NCBI RefSeq assembly: GCF_041690465.1
Contig: NZ_JAWLHG010000028.1
Span: 1-64,000 of the forward strand
Source: Falsiroseomonas sp041690465
GTDB lineage: Bacteria; Pseudomonadota; Alphaproteobacteria; Acetobacterales; Acetobacteraceae
Direction: 5' to 3'
DNA length: 64,000 nucleotides
Positions 53,762 to 62,311 of the stretch are shown piece after piece. Every line of letters starts with the position of its first letter. Position 1 is the first letter of the stretch. The notes below the pieces were generated by a model. It saw only the letters and a program-made list of their open reading frames with translations. It was not told the DNA's origin and did no database searches. The translations under genes and the position numbers were made by a program.

Positions 53762-54085
53762 ATGACGCGCTTCCTTCCTGCCGGCGCCCTGGCCCTTGCC
53801 ATCGCCGCCGCCCTTCCCCTCGCCCCGGCCATGGCGTCGGCCGACGACAACCGCGATGGGCGCCGCACCGAGGAGCGCCGCGGCGCGGAGCGCGAGGCCC
53901 TGGCCCGCGCGGCGGTGGACGCCGCCGGCGCGGCGGCGGCGGTCCGCGCCGCCGGCTACGGTCCCGTGCGCAGCATCGAGTGGGAGCGTGGCGCCTGGGA
54001 GGTGAAGTCGACGACCGCCGAGGGCCGGCGCGTCGAACTGCGTGTGGATGCCGCCACCGGCGCCGTCACCCGCCGCGACCGCTGA
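53762..54085 (+). CDS. PepSY-like periplasmic protein
   Basis: This 107-residue protein has a signal peptide (about residues 1-28, ending AMASA), an Arg/Glu-rich linker and one PepSY-like domain. The domain contains AAGYGPVRSIEWERGAWEV and RRVELRVDAATGAVTRRD. ATG 53762 has GGAG nine bases upstream. It is divergent from the PepSY-regulator-kinase operon and 16 bp ahead of cytochrome b561. The two PepSY proteins resemble each other in layout and may sense the same signal. Confidence 0.85.
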   Translation: MTRFLPAGALALAIAAALPLAPAMASADDNRDGRRTEERRGAEREALARAAVDAAGAAAAVRAAGYGPVRSIEWERGAWEVKSTTAEGRRVELRVDAATGAVTRRDR

Positions 54086-54101
54086 TCGGAGGACCCGCAG
54101 G

Positions 54102-54665
54102 ATGGCGACGAATGTCGAGGTGCGGCCCTGTGGCGCGACGGCACGCGCCATCCATTGGGGCACTGCACTGCTGGTGCTGTCGGCCTGGGTGGTCGGCAGC
54201 ACCATGGAGGAGTTCCCGCGCGGCGGCAGCCGCGACCTGGCCATGCAGGTGCACTACAGCCTCGGTGTCCTCGTGCTCGGCTTCGCGGCGCTGCGCGTCG
54301 CCTGGCGAACGGTTGCGCCGCCGCCACGCACCGAGGCACCTGGCTGGCAGCGCCTGGCAGCTACCGCGATGCATCTGGCGCTGCTCGGCCTGACGGTTGC
54401 GCTGCCGCTGAGCGGGCTTTTCGATCGCTGGGCGCGTGGCAGGGCGGTGACGGTGCTTGGCGGGCTGCCGCTGCCCGCGCCGATGCCCATCCCCGGCCGC
54501 CGGCTGTGGGGGGAGGCCCATGAGGTGCTGGCCAACCTGCTGCTGGCGGCGATCGCGCTGCATGTGGCGGCAGCGCTCTGGCACCACTTCGTGCTCAGGG
54601 ACGGATCCCTGGCGCGGATGCTGCCCTGGCTGCGCGGCCGGTCGATCATGCCGCCCGGCTCCTGA
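54102..54665 (+). CDS. Cytochrome b561-type membrane protein
   Basis: This 187-residue four-helix membrane cytochrome has histidines placed to bind two b haems: AIHWG (helix 1), VHYSLG (helix 2), EAHEVLANLL (helix 3) and ALHVAAALWHHF (helix 4). ATG 54102 follows GGAGGA. Bacterial b561 proteins shuttle electrons between quinols and periplasmic acceptors, including superoxide in CybB. It lies between the PepSY gene and mbfA. Confidence 0.92.
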   Translation: MATNVEVRPCGATARAIHWGTALLVLSAWVVGSTMEEFPRGGSRDLAMQVHYSLGVLVLGFAALRVAWRTVAPPPRTEAPGWQRLAATAMHLALLGLTVALPLSGLFDRWARGRAVTVLGGLPLPAPMPIPGRRLWGEAHEVLANLLLAAIALHVAAALWHHFVLRDGSLARMLPWLRGRSIMPPGS

Positions 54666-54772
54666 TAGGATCGCAGGGGCCTGCCACCTGCCTGCCCTGC
54701 GCGCGCCATTGCGCCCGACGCCGCCAGCGGCGCGGGCGCCGTGGTGCGATAGCCGATGAGGGACTCGTCCGG

Positions 54773-55762
54773 ATGCGATCGCTCCTTGCCACGCTCGGCG
54801 GCGCCCGCCGCCGCTTCGACAGCCTGTCCGCGCAGGAGATCCTCGCGCTCGCCATCGCCTCGGAGGAGGAGGATGGCCGCATCTACGCGCTCTATGCGAG
54901 CCGGCTGCGCGAGAGCTACCCCGCCTCGGCCGAGGTCTTCGACGCCATGGCCGCCGAGGAGAACGACCACCGCCGTCGGCTGATCGACCTCTATCGTGCC
55001 CGCTACAGCGACCTGATCCTGCCGATCCGGCGGGAGCATGTCGCCGACTTCTACTGGCGCAAGCCGGTCTGGTTGATCGAGAACCTGGGCCTCGATCGGA
55101 TCCGGGAAGAGGCCCGCATCATGGAGCGGGATGCACAGGCCTTCTACGCCGCCGCCGCCGCCCGCAGCACGGATGCCGAGGTGCGCCGCCTGCTCGGCGA
55201 CCTCGAGGCGGCGGAGGCGCAGCACGAGAAGGGGGCGGACGCGCTGATCGCGGACCGTCTGGGCGGCGGCGCCGGCGCCGAGGAGGACAGCGTCGCCCGG
55301 CGGCAATTCGTGCTGACCTGGGTGCAGCCTGGCCTGGCTGGCCTCATGGACGGATCGGTGTCCACCCTGGCGCCGATCTTCGCGACGGCCTTCGCGACGC
55401 AGGACCCCTGGACGACCTTCCTGGTCGGCCTGTCGGCCTCGCTCGGGGCCGGGATTTCCATGGGCTTCACCGAGGCCGCGCATGACGATGGCAAGCTCTC
55501 AGGCCGGGGCGCACCGTGGAAGCGGGGCCTCGCTTCGGGCGTGATGACGGCGATCGGCGGGCTCGGCCACGCGCTGCCTTACCTGATCCCGTCCTTCTGG
55601 ACGGCGACCGCCATCGCTCTCGTGGTCGTCTTCGTCGAGCTATGGGCGATCGTCTGGATCCAGAACCGCTACATGGAGACGCCGATCGGGCGCGCCATGT
55701 TCCAGATCCTGCTGGGCGGCGGGCTTGTGCTGGCCACCGGAATCCTGATCGGGGGGGCGTAG
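54773..55762 (+). CDS. mbfA: Iron exporter MbfA, ferritin-like/VIT1 fusion
   Basis: This 329-residue protein joins an N-terminal ferritin-like diiron domain to a C-terminal VIT1/CCC1 membrane domain. The ferritin part has ASEEEDGRIYALYA, AAEENDHRR, EARIMERDAQAFY and EAAEAQHEKGA. The membrane part (about 185-329) has GLMDGSVSTLAPIFATAF and GAGISMGFTEAAHDDG with about four to five segments. MbfA exports iron and protects against peroxide in rhizobia, where Irr controls it. No Irr box was recognised here. The gene follows cytochrome b561 by 107 bp. Confidence 0.92.
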   Translation: MRSLLATLGGARRRFDSLSAQEILALAIASEEEDGRIYALYASRLRESYPASAEVFDAMAAEENDHRRRLIDLYRARYSDLILPIRREHVADFYWRKPVWLIENLGLDRIREEARIMERDAQAFYAAAAARSTDAEVRRLLGDLEAAEAQHEKGADALIADRLGGGAGAEEDSVARRQFVLTWVQPGLAGLMDGSVSTLAPIFATAFATQDPWTTFLVGLSASLGAGISMGFTEAAHDDGKLSGRGAPWKRGLASGVMTAIGGLGHALPYLIPSFWTATAIALVVVFVELWAIVWIQNRYMETPIGRAMFQILLGGGLVLATGILIGGA

Positions 55763-55856
55763 CCCGTTCGGACGGATGGCCGGTGTGCCCGCCCGCAGCA
55801 GGGCCCGCAGTGGTCGGCTTCGCCCGGCGCATGGCGCCTGTCGGGGCGGCCGCGAC

Positions 55857-55871
55857 GGTTCGAATCCCGGC
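55857..55871 (+). other. tRNA T-arm-like sequence, possible integration scar
   Basis: GGTTCGAATCCCGGC matches the conserved T-loop of tRNA genes. Only two T-stem pairs form with the flanking bases, and neither a D-arm, an anticodon arm nor a CCA end is recognisable. It is therefore not a functional tRNA. Such 3' scraps can mark phage or island attachment sites. The intergenic stretch 55763-56024 holds nothing else recognisable. Confidence 0.25.
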
Positions 55872-56024
55872 GCACTCCCTCCGCCGTTGCGCTCCGCAGC
55901 GGGGTCTGCGCCGAGGGGTGCCGAGCCGCGAGGCGCAGGCGGTCGCGCTGCTACCAGCCAGGGTTGCCGGCCGATGCCGGGCCTGGAACGCTCGCGGCCG
56001 GGTCATGCCGTGGGAGAGCTTGCG

Positions 56025-56771
56025 ATGCGCCTCGAGGGTCGGCGGATACTCATTACCGGTGGGGCGTCCGGCATCGGACTGGAAACCGCGAGGATGTTTC
56101 TCGCGGAGGGCGCACGCGTCGCGCTGTTGGACCTGGAGGGCGCACAAGCCGCGGCGGCCGGGCTCGGACCAGGCGCGATCGGCATCACCGCAGACGTGGT
56201 CGATGAGGCCGCGGTTCGCCGGGCGACGGCAGAGGCGGCGGAGGCGCTCGGCGGCCTGGACGGCGTGGTGAACTCCGCGGGGATAAGTCTCTGGCGCCCC
56301 CTCGAGGAGACAAGCTTCGAGGACTGGCGGCGCATTCACGCCGTCGATCTCGACGGGCCTTTCCTTGTCAGCCGGGCGGCGATCCCGCTGCTGCGGGCGG
56401 CAGGCGGTGGCACGATCGTGAATCTCGCCTCTGGCGCCGGGCTGCGGCCGCTGCCGAATCTCGGTGCATATTGCTCCGCCAAGGCGGGTCTCGTCATGCT
56501 GACGCGCAGCCTCGCGCTCGAACTCGCGGGCGAGCAAATCCGCGTGAATGCCGTGGCCCCCGGGCCCATACACACGCCGATGCTCGAACGAACACTGTCC
56601 CGCGCTGCAGATCGCCACGCGAAGATGCAGGAGTTCATCGCGCGGGTCGGCATGCGGCGCCTGGGCAGTCCAGAGGAGATCGCTCGCGCGATCCTGTTCC
56701 TGAGCTGTGCAGACAGCTCCTTCACCACAGGCGCGATACTCGAGGCCGATGGCGGCCGCGTGCAGGTCTGA
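56025..56771 (+). CDS. Short-chain dehydrogenase
   Basis: This 248-residue classical SDR has TGGASGIG (residues 11-18), D36 suggesting NAD preference, NSAG (83-86), S136, Y149 and K153 (YCSAK). ATG 56025 follows GGGAGAG. It opens the plus-strand catabolic-looking cluster and is followed at 115 bp by a solute-binding protein. The enzyme probably oxidises a hydroxyl of the imported compound; the substrate is unknown. Confidence 0.9.
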   Translation: MRLEGRRILITGGASGIGLETARMFLAEGARVALLDLEGAQAAAAGLGPGAIGITADVVDEAAVRRATAEAAEALGGLDGVVNSAGISLWRPLEETSFEDWRRIHAVDLDGPFLVSRAAIPLLRAAGGGTIVNLASGAGLRPLPNLGAYCSAKAGLVMLTRSLALELAGEQIRVNAVAPGPIHTPMLERTLSRAADRHAKMQEFIARVGMRRLGSPEEIARAILFLSCADSSFTTGAILEADGGRVQV

Positions 56772-56886
56772 GGCGCTGGCGGCACGAAACATCGCGGGGT
56801 GACGCTGACCGCGGGACAAGGTTAGCATGCTGAGCAAGCCGCGGAAAAAAACCGAAAGCGGCAACAACAACGGAGGAACGTCTGGC

Positions 56887-58485
56887 ATGAGGATCAGGGC
56901 CATACTCTGCGCGCTCGCATTCGCGGGCACCTTCGCCGTTGCAGCCATGGGTTCAGCGGCTGCGCAGCAGCAGCAGCGGCCGCTCAGGCTCGTGATGAAC
57001 ACCGAGCTGCAGGTGCTCGACCCGATCGTCACCACGTCCGTCGTGACGCGCGCCTTCGGCTTCATGGTCTGGGACACCCTTGTCGCGCCGGACAGCCAGG
57101 GCGTCATGCGCCCGCAGATGCTGGAGGGCTGGCAGGTCAGCGACGACCGCCTGACCTGGACCTTCAAGCTGCGTCCCGGGCTCGAGTGGCACGACGGCAC
57201 GCCCGTGACGGCGGAGGACTGCGTGGCCTCCATCCGCCGCTGGGGCGACAAGGACGGGCTTGGCCGGCAGCTCATGGCCGCCACGCGCGGCCTCAGGGCA
57301 GTTGACCAGTCCACCTTCGTGCTGGAGCTGAACCGTCCCTTCGCCCAGGTGCTGGAAGCACTGGGCAAGACTGCGACGCTGGTGCCCTTCATGATGCCGG
57401 CACGCATTGCCTCCACGCCGTCCGGCACGCAGATCCAGGAGATCATCGGGTCGGGGCCCTTCATCTTCCGCCGCGAGGAATGGCGCGCAGGCGACCGCGT
57501 GGTGTTCCATCGCAACCCGCGCTATCGCCCGCGCCAGGAACCCGCCGATGGACTGGCGGGCGGCAAGGTCGTGCATTTCGATCGCGTCGAGTTCGTGAGC
57601 ATCCCCGACCACTCCACCAAGTATTCCGCGCTGCAGGCAGGCGAGATCGACTACCTGGAGCGCGCACCGCTGGACTTCATCGAGGTCATGCGCGCCGACC
57701 GCAACCTGGTGGTGACGAAAGGGCTCGGCGGTGGGCAGATCATGGGCGTGCTGACGCTGAACCACACGCAGCCGCCCTTCGACGATGTGCGCATCCGCCG
57801 CGCGCTGCAGCAGGCGGTGCTGCAGCGCGACGTCGTCGCTGCGACCGGCCTGCCGGCAGACATGGTTCAGGAGCGGTGCCTCACCTTCTACATGTGCGGC
57901 GCACTCTACGAGACCACAGCCGGCACCGAGGCGTTCCGCAATCCGGACATGGAGCGGGCCCGCGCCCTGCTGCGCGAGGCCGGCTACAACAACGAGCCCG
58001 TCGTGGTGCTGCATGCGAGCGACTCCGCGGTGATCAACCCGATCGCCCTGGTGGCGATCGACCAGATGCGGCGCGCAGGGTTCAACCTCGACATCCGCTC
58101 GACGGATTGGAGCACGGTGGCGCAGCAGCGCATGAAGCGCGAGCCTGTCGCCGATGGCGGCTGGAGTGTCACGCCCATCGTCTGGACCGGCTTCGACATG
58201 GAGAATCCCATGACCAACCCGGTCATGGTCTACAACTGCGCCAATGTGTACCCGGGCTGGTGGTGCGACGAGGGCCAGGTGCCGCTGCTCCGGCAGTTCT
58301 CGGAGGAAACCGACCTGGCCAGGCGGCGCGAGATCGCGGCGCAGCTTCAGGCGCGGGCGCATGAGAATGTCTCTGTCGTCCTGCTCGGCCAGTTCGCAAG
58401 CCCGGCCGCCTACCGCGCCGAGTTGCATGGCGTCCTGGAGGTCGGCTTCCCCGTGCTGTGGAACATCCAGCGAGTGGCACGCTGA
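56887..58485 (+). CDS. Family-5 ABC transporter substrate-binding protein
   Basis: This 532-residue periplasmic binding protein of the dipeptide/nickel (SBP_bac_5) family has a signal peptide (about residues 1-27, ending SAAAQ). Family features are LQVLDPIVTTSVVTRAFGFM, LEGWQVSDDRLTWTFKLRPG and WHDGTPVTAEDCVASI. ATG 56887 follows GGAGGAA. No matching permease or ATPase genes lie in the window, so it either works with a distant transporter or the operon is split. Ligands of this family include peptides, opines and other nitrogenous compounds. Confidence 0.93.
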   Translation: MRIRAILCALAFAGTFAVAAMGSAAAQQQQRPLRLVMNTELQVLDPIVTTSVVTRAFGFMVWDTLVAPDSQGVMRPQMLEGWQVSDDRLTWTFKLRPGLEWHDGTPVTAEDCVASIRRWGDKDGLGRQLMAATRGLRAVDQSTFVLELNRPFAQVLEALGKTATLVPFMMPARIASTPSGTQIQEIIGSGPFIFRREEWRAGDRVVFHRNPRYRPRQEPADGLAGGKVVHFDRVEFVSIPDHSTKYSALQAGEIDYLERAPLDFIEVMRADRNLVVTKGLGGGQIMGVLTLNHTQPPFDDVRIRRALQQAVLQRDVVAATGLPADMVQERCLTFYMCGALYETTAGTEAFRNPDMERARALLREAGYNNEPVVVLHASDSAVINPIALVAIDQMRRAGFNLDIRSTDWSTVAQQRMKREPVADGGWSVTPIVWTGFDMENPMTNPVMVYNCANVYPGWWCDEGQVPLLRQFSEETDLARRREIAAQLQARAHENVSVVLLGQFASPAAYRAELHGVLEVGFPVLWNIQRVAR

Positions 58486-58488
58486 GCC

Positions 58489-59265
58489 ATGGCCGAGCGC
58501 TGGGCCATCGTCACCGGGGCGGCGGGCGGTATCGGATCCGCCGTCTGCCGCCAGCTCGCGGCGCAGGGGCTCGGCGTGCTGATGCTCGACATGCAGGAGG
58601 CCCCGCTTGCGGCCGCGGCCGAGCGGGTGCGCGCAGGCGGAGGGCGCGCGGAGACGATGGTGGCCGACGCCACCGGTTCCGCTTCGCCCGAGGAAGCGGT
58701 GGCGCGCGTTGCGCAACTCGGGCGCCTGGATGCGCTCGTGAACCTGGCCGGCGGCTCCGGCCCGCGCCCGGTGCAGCGCATCGAGGAACTCGATGACGAA
58801 CTCTGGGAGCATGTCGTCGCACTGAACCTGACCAGCGCGTTCCGCTTCTGCCGCGCGGTCGTGCCGGCCATGCGTGCACAGGGCTACGGCAGGCTGGTCA
58901 ACACCTCGTCGACCGCTGCGCGCGGCCGGAAGGGGCCGGTCACCACGCAGGGCGCCCGGCTCGCCTACGCCACCGCGAAGGCCGCGCTGCTCGGCTTCAC
59001 CGCCCAGCTTGCGAAGGACGAGGCGGCGCACGGCATCACGGTGAACGCCGTGATGCCGGCGTTGATCCTCGCCGAGCAGGGCAGCCGCATCCGCGAGCGC
59101 TTCGAGGCACTGCCGGCCGAGGCGAGGCAGGCGATGCTGCGCGATTTCCCGACCGGCCGCGCCGGCGAGGCGGAGGAGGTCGCCGCCGTGATCGGCTTCC
59201 TCTGCTCCGAGGCGGCGAGCTACGTCTCCGGCGTGGCGTTGCCGGTGGACGGGGCGTTCCTGTAG
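58489..59265 (+). CDS. Short-chain dehydrogenase
   Basis: This 258-residue classical SDR has TGAAGGIG (residues 9-16), D34 suggesting NAD, LAGG in place of NAG, S140/S141, Y160 and K164 (YATAK). It starts 3 bp after the binding-protein stop, so it is in the same operon. It ends 22 bp before the oxygenase gene. It may oxidise a hydroxyl produced by that oxygenase; this is inference. Confidence 0.9.
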   Translation: MAERWAIVTGAAGGIGSAVCRQLAAQGLGVLMLDMQEAPLAAAAERVRAGGGRAETMVADATGSASPEEAVARVAQLGRLDALVNLAGGSGPRPVQRIEELDDELWEHVVALNLTSAFRFCRAVVPAMRAQGYGRLVNTSSTAARGRKGPVTTQGARLAYATAKAALLGFTAQLAKDEAAHGITVNAVMPALILAEQGSRIRERFEALPAEARQAMLRDFPTGRAGEAEEVAAVIGFLCSEAASYVSGVALPVDGAFL

Positions 59266-59287
59266 TCCACATGGAGGCGACGCGCAG

Positions 59288-60289
59288 ATGAACCATGCAG
59301 CCGGTCCAGAGGACCGCATACCTGTCCTGGACCTGGCCCCCTTCCTCGCCGGCGAGCCTGGCGCCCTGCCGGATCTGGCGCGCCACGTGGCGCGCACCTG
59401 CGAGGACACCGGCTTCCTGGTGGTGGCCAACCACGGGATTCCACAGGAGCTGATCGCAGAGTGTTTCGCCGAGGCAGCGCGGTTCTTCGACCTGGAGATG
59501 GAGCGCAAGCTCGCATTGAAGGTCGGCGAGCTGAACATCGGCTACCTGCCGAAGGGCGCGCAGACGATCCGCACCTCGACGGTGCACGCGAACCGCAAGC
59601 CGAACCTGAACGAGAGCTTCTACATCGTCCGCGACCGCGCGCCGGATGACCCGGACATCCTGGCAGGCAAGCCCTTCGTCGGCCTGAACCGCTGGCCGGA
59701 AGCCCTGCCGGAATTCCGCGCGGCGACGACCGCCTATTTCCAGGCGATGCAGGGGTTGGCGCACCGCATGCTGCCGGTCTTCGCCACCGCGCTCGGCCTG
59801 CCCCGCGACCACTTCGACGCCGACTTCCGCGACCCGACCTGCACGCTGCGCCTGATCCGCTATGATCCGCAGCCCAGGCAGGCGGAGGACCAGTTCGGCT
59901 TCGCACCGCACATCGACACGAACTTCACGACCTATCTCGCCCAGTCGAGGCTGCCGGGCCTCGAGGTGCGGACGCGGGAGGGGACTTGGATCCGCCCTCC
60001 GGCCATTCCCGGTACCTTCGTGGTCAACACAGGGGAGATGCTCGGGCGCTATTCCAATGATCGCTTCGCGCCCACGCCGCACCGCGTCGTGAATGCCAGC
60101 GATCAGGCGCGCTATGCGATCCCGTTCTTCTACGGCCCGGACGACGATGCGATCATCCGCGTCGTGCCGACATGCACGGGCCCCGGCAATCCGCCGCGCT
60201 ACGAGCCCCTGCTCTACGCCGATCACCGCCGACGGCTGAACCGCACGAATTTCGAGCACCGCCAGGGCGGCAAGCCCGAGGCGGGATAA
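59288..60289 (+). CDS. Isopenicillin-N-synthase-like 2-oxoglutarate/Fe(II) oxygenase
   Basis: This 333-residue non-haem iron oxygenase has the iron triad H208, D210 (APHIDTNF) and H265 (PTPHRVVN), with R275 (ARYAIPFF) positioned to bind 2-oxoglutarate. The N-terminal DIOX_N domain is visible as IPVLDLAPFL and GFLVVANHGIP. Start codon ATG 59288. It resembles the family of hydroxylases and demethylases acting on diverse small molecules. It is last in the plus-strand unit SDR-SBP-SDR-oxygenase and convergent with the deacetylases. Confidence 0.92.
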   Translation: MNHAAGPEDRIPVLDLAPFLAGEPGALPDLARHVARTCEDTGFLVVANHGIPQELIAECFAEAARFFDLEMERKLALKVGELNIGYLPKGAQTIRTSTVHANRKPNLNESFYIVRDRAPDDPDILAGKPFVGLNRWPEALPEFRAATTAYFQAMQGLAHRMLPVFATALGLPRDHFDADFRDPTCTLRLIRYDPQPRQAEDQFGFAPHIDTNFTTYLAQSRLPGLEVRTREGTWIRPPAIPGTFVVNTGEMLGRYSNDRFAPTPHRVVNASDQARYAIPFFYGPDDDAIIRVVPTCTGPGNPPRYEPLLYADHRRRLNRTNFEHRQGGKPEAG

Positions 60290-60310
60290 CACCCGCTCCG
60301 AGAGTTGGCG

Positions 60311-61249
60311 TCAGCTCAGGCTGCCGGAGTGGTCCTGCCAGATGCTCGGCTCGAGGCGCAGATGGGTCGCGGCGGGGTAGGTCGCGTCCCAATGAGCCGC
60401 GCATTCGGCGCCAGTCGGATTCCACAGCCCCTGGAAGCCGGCGATGTGACCGAGGAAGTCGTCGAGCAACTGCAGCCGGTGGCTCCAGCCGATGTGCTGC
60501 GGGTGCAGCGTCATGTGGAAGTGCCGGCCGCGCCGATACTGCGCCTCGAACTCCCAGCGCCAGTTGCGGGCGAGCGCGTCCGGGTTCTCCAGCCCGGTCC
60601 CTTTCGCCGGGAACATGCAGAAGAACTGGTCGTCGAAGTGATAGTAGTAGGGCAGCACCAGGATGCTGCGGCGGGCCGCGAAGTCCGTGACCCAGCGGTG
60701 CGGCACATCGTCCGCCAGGCCGTTGCCCATATAGGCGTAGCCCTGCGCGATGAGCAGATCCATCGTATGCGGGCTGATGCCGCCGCCGGCGAAGCGGTCC
60801 CCCTGCCGCGGCAGCGAGAACCAGCCGGATGGCCTGCGGCCGGCGACCTCCGCCAGGATCTCCGTGGTTCGCCGGAGGCGCGCCTCCTCCTCCCTCCGGT
60901 CGAGCGTGCTCACGTCTTCCTGCCGGAAGCCATGCGCGGCGATCTCGTGGCCCTCGCTGGCGAGCGTGCGCAGGCGCGGCCCGAGGATTCGCGCCATCGC
61001 CGCCGGCATCGCAAAGGTCGCGCGGGTGCGGTGGCGCGCCAGTACCTCCAGCAACCGGTCCAGGCCTTCATGCATGGCGAAATGTGCCACTGGGGTGGCG
61101 AGGTCCGCCGCCTGGATGCCCTGCGGGTCCGCCGCGAGGCCGAGGTCCACCGTCACGCCGACGCAGCAGCGCGCGCCCTCCGGCCAGCTTATCTCCGCAT
61201 CCGGAAGGCTCTGCTCGTCGGAAATCGTGTAGCCGTCCTTCCAGGGCAT
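60311..61249 (-). CDS. Polysaccharide deacetylase-family (CE4) protein, copy 1
   Basis: This 312-residue protein has a NodB-homology domain. VGVTVDLGL holds the probable catalytic Asp, HEIAAHG the metal histidines, and FHMTLHPQHIG the C-terminal active-site histidine. There is no signal peptide, so it resembles cytosolic PuuE-type amidohydrolases rather than chitin or peptidoglycan deacetylases. ATG 61249 has AAGGAG. It lies 21 bp after a paralogue. Action on a cyclic amide or N-acyl compound is plausible. Confidence 0.85.
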   Translation of the reverse strand: MPWKDGYTISDEQSLPDAEISWPEGARCCVGVTVDLGLAADPQGIQAADLATPVAHFAMHEGLDRLLEVLARHRTRATFAMPAAMARILGPRLRTLASEGHEIAAHGFRQEDVSTLDRREEEARLRRTTEILAEVAGRRPSGWFSLPRQGDRFAGGGISPHTMDLLIAQGYAYMGNGLADDVPHRWVTDFAARRSILVLPYYYHFDDQFFCMFPAKGTGLENPDALARNWRWEFEAQYRRGRHFHMTLHPQHIGWSHRLQLLDDFLGHIAGFQGLWNPTGAECAAHWDATYPAATHLRLEPSIWQDHSGSLS

Positions 61250-61270
61250 CGACGCGCTCCTTCCCCGTCC

Positions 61271-62164
61271 TCAGTTCCAGCCGCCGCGGGGCGGGTGCTT
61301 GTCCAGGCAGTGCCGCGCCACCGCCTCGCAGGTCGGGAACCAGACTCCCGGCAGCTCCTTCATCCGCGTGATCAGCCGGTCGAGCATGGCGATGCGCAAT
61401 GCGCGGCCGGAGACGAAGGGATGCAGGCAGATGTTCAGGTAGCCGCCGGCGCCCCGCGCGTGCTGCTGACGGAAGGCGTCCCACCAGAGGTCCAGCACGC
61501 GTTCCGGATCGGCCATGCGCTGTGCGGAGGTGTCCGTGCCCATCCAGGCGAAGCTGAAATACATCGCGTCGTCGATGGCGTAGTGGAAGGGCAGGTTCAC
61601 CATGCAGTTGCCGCCATCCGCGTCACGCAGGTAGTGCGGCCGGTGATCGGCCGAGCCGTTGGAGCGGTAGAGGTAGCCGAGCTCGCGCAGCAGGCCGTGG
61701 CTGTGGTAGCTGCGCGTGCCGGCCGGGCGGCGGCCTGTGAGCGTCTCCAGCGCGGCAGTGGAGCGCTGCAGGTGGTCGCGCTCCAGCTCGGCTTCCTTCG
61801 GGACGCGGTGCTCCCACATGTGATCGGCGATCTCGTGTCCGCTGCGCTGTGCGGCGACGACCGCGCGCGGGTAGAGCTCGCAGATGCGGCCGGGCGTGAA
61901 GATCGTCGCCTTCACGCCGTGCCCGTCGAACAGCTCGATCAGGCGCCAGATGCCGACGCGCCCGCCGAACTCGCCCTTCGCGAGCTGCATCGGCGGCTCG
62001 TTCATCAGGCGCCGCAGCAGCATCGCATCGAAATCGGCCGTGAAATTCACGGCAATCCGCGCGCCTTCGGGCCAGGCGAGATCGGGGATGGGCTCGTGCC
62101 GGGCCTCGTACCGCGCGGCGGCATCGGCGAGTTCGGCGAGCTCTCGGTCCAGGTCGTCCGGCAT
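61271..62164 (-). CDS. Polysaccharide deacetylase-family (CE4) protein, copy 2
   Basis: This 297-residue paralogue of the downstream gene has NFTADFDAML, HEIADHMWEH and NICLHPFVSG as the NodB-type metal and catalytic motifs. There is no signal peptide. ATG 62164 follows GAGAGGGA. The pair is transcribed together on the minus strand, opposite to the oxygenase and amidase. Having two non-identical copies suggests a heteromeric enzyme or two successive hydrolytic steps. Confidence 0.86.
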   Translation of the reverse strand: MPDDLDRELAELADAAARYEARHEPIPDLAWPEGARIAVNFTADFDAMLLRRLMNEPPMQLAKGEFGGRVGIWRLIELFDGHGVKATIFTPGRICELYPRAVVAAQRSGHEIADHMWEHRVPKEAELERDHLQRSTAALETLTGRRPAGTRSYHSHGLLRELGYLYRSNGSADHRPHYLRDADGGNCMVNLPFHYAIDDAMYFSFAWMGTDTSAQRMADPERVLDLWWDAFRQQHARGAGGYLNICLHPFVSGRALRIAMLDRLITRMKELPGVWFPTCEAVARHCLDKHPPRGGWN

Positions 62165-62311
62165 CGCCGATGGATCCCTCTCATTCGCGACGTGCAGCGC
62201 ATGCTTCCACCGGCCGCGAGGATAGCACAAGTGCGCTCCTGCGCTCGACAGGCCTGGACACGTCCGCGCAGTCGCCGCTGAATGCCAGGAGCCGAGGGAG
62301 GAAAGCGGATC

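Noticed and set aside
55790..55885. A complete tRNA gene around the T-arm-like sequence
   Set aside because: The T-stem pairs at only two positions and there is no D-arm, anticodon arm or acceptor pairing.
56953..59538. An 861-residue minus-strand open frame
   Set aside because: It is antisense to the family-5 binding protein and an SDR with intact motifs.
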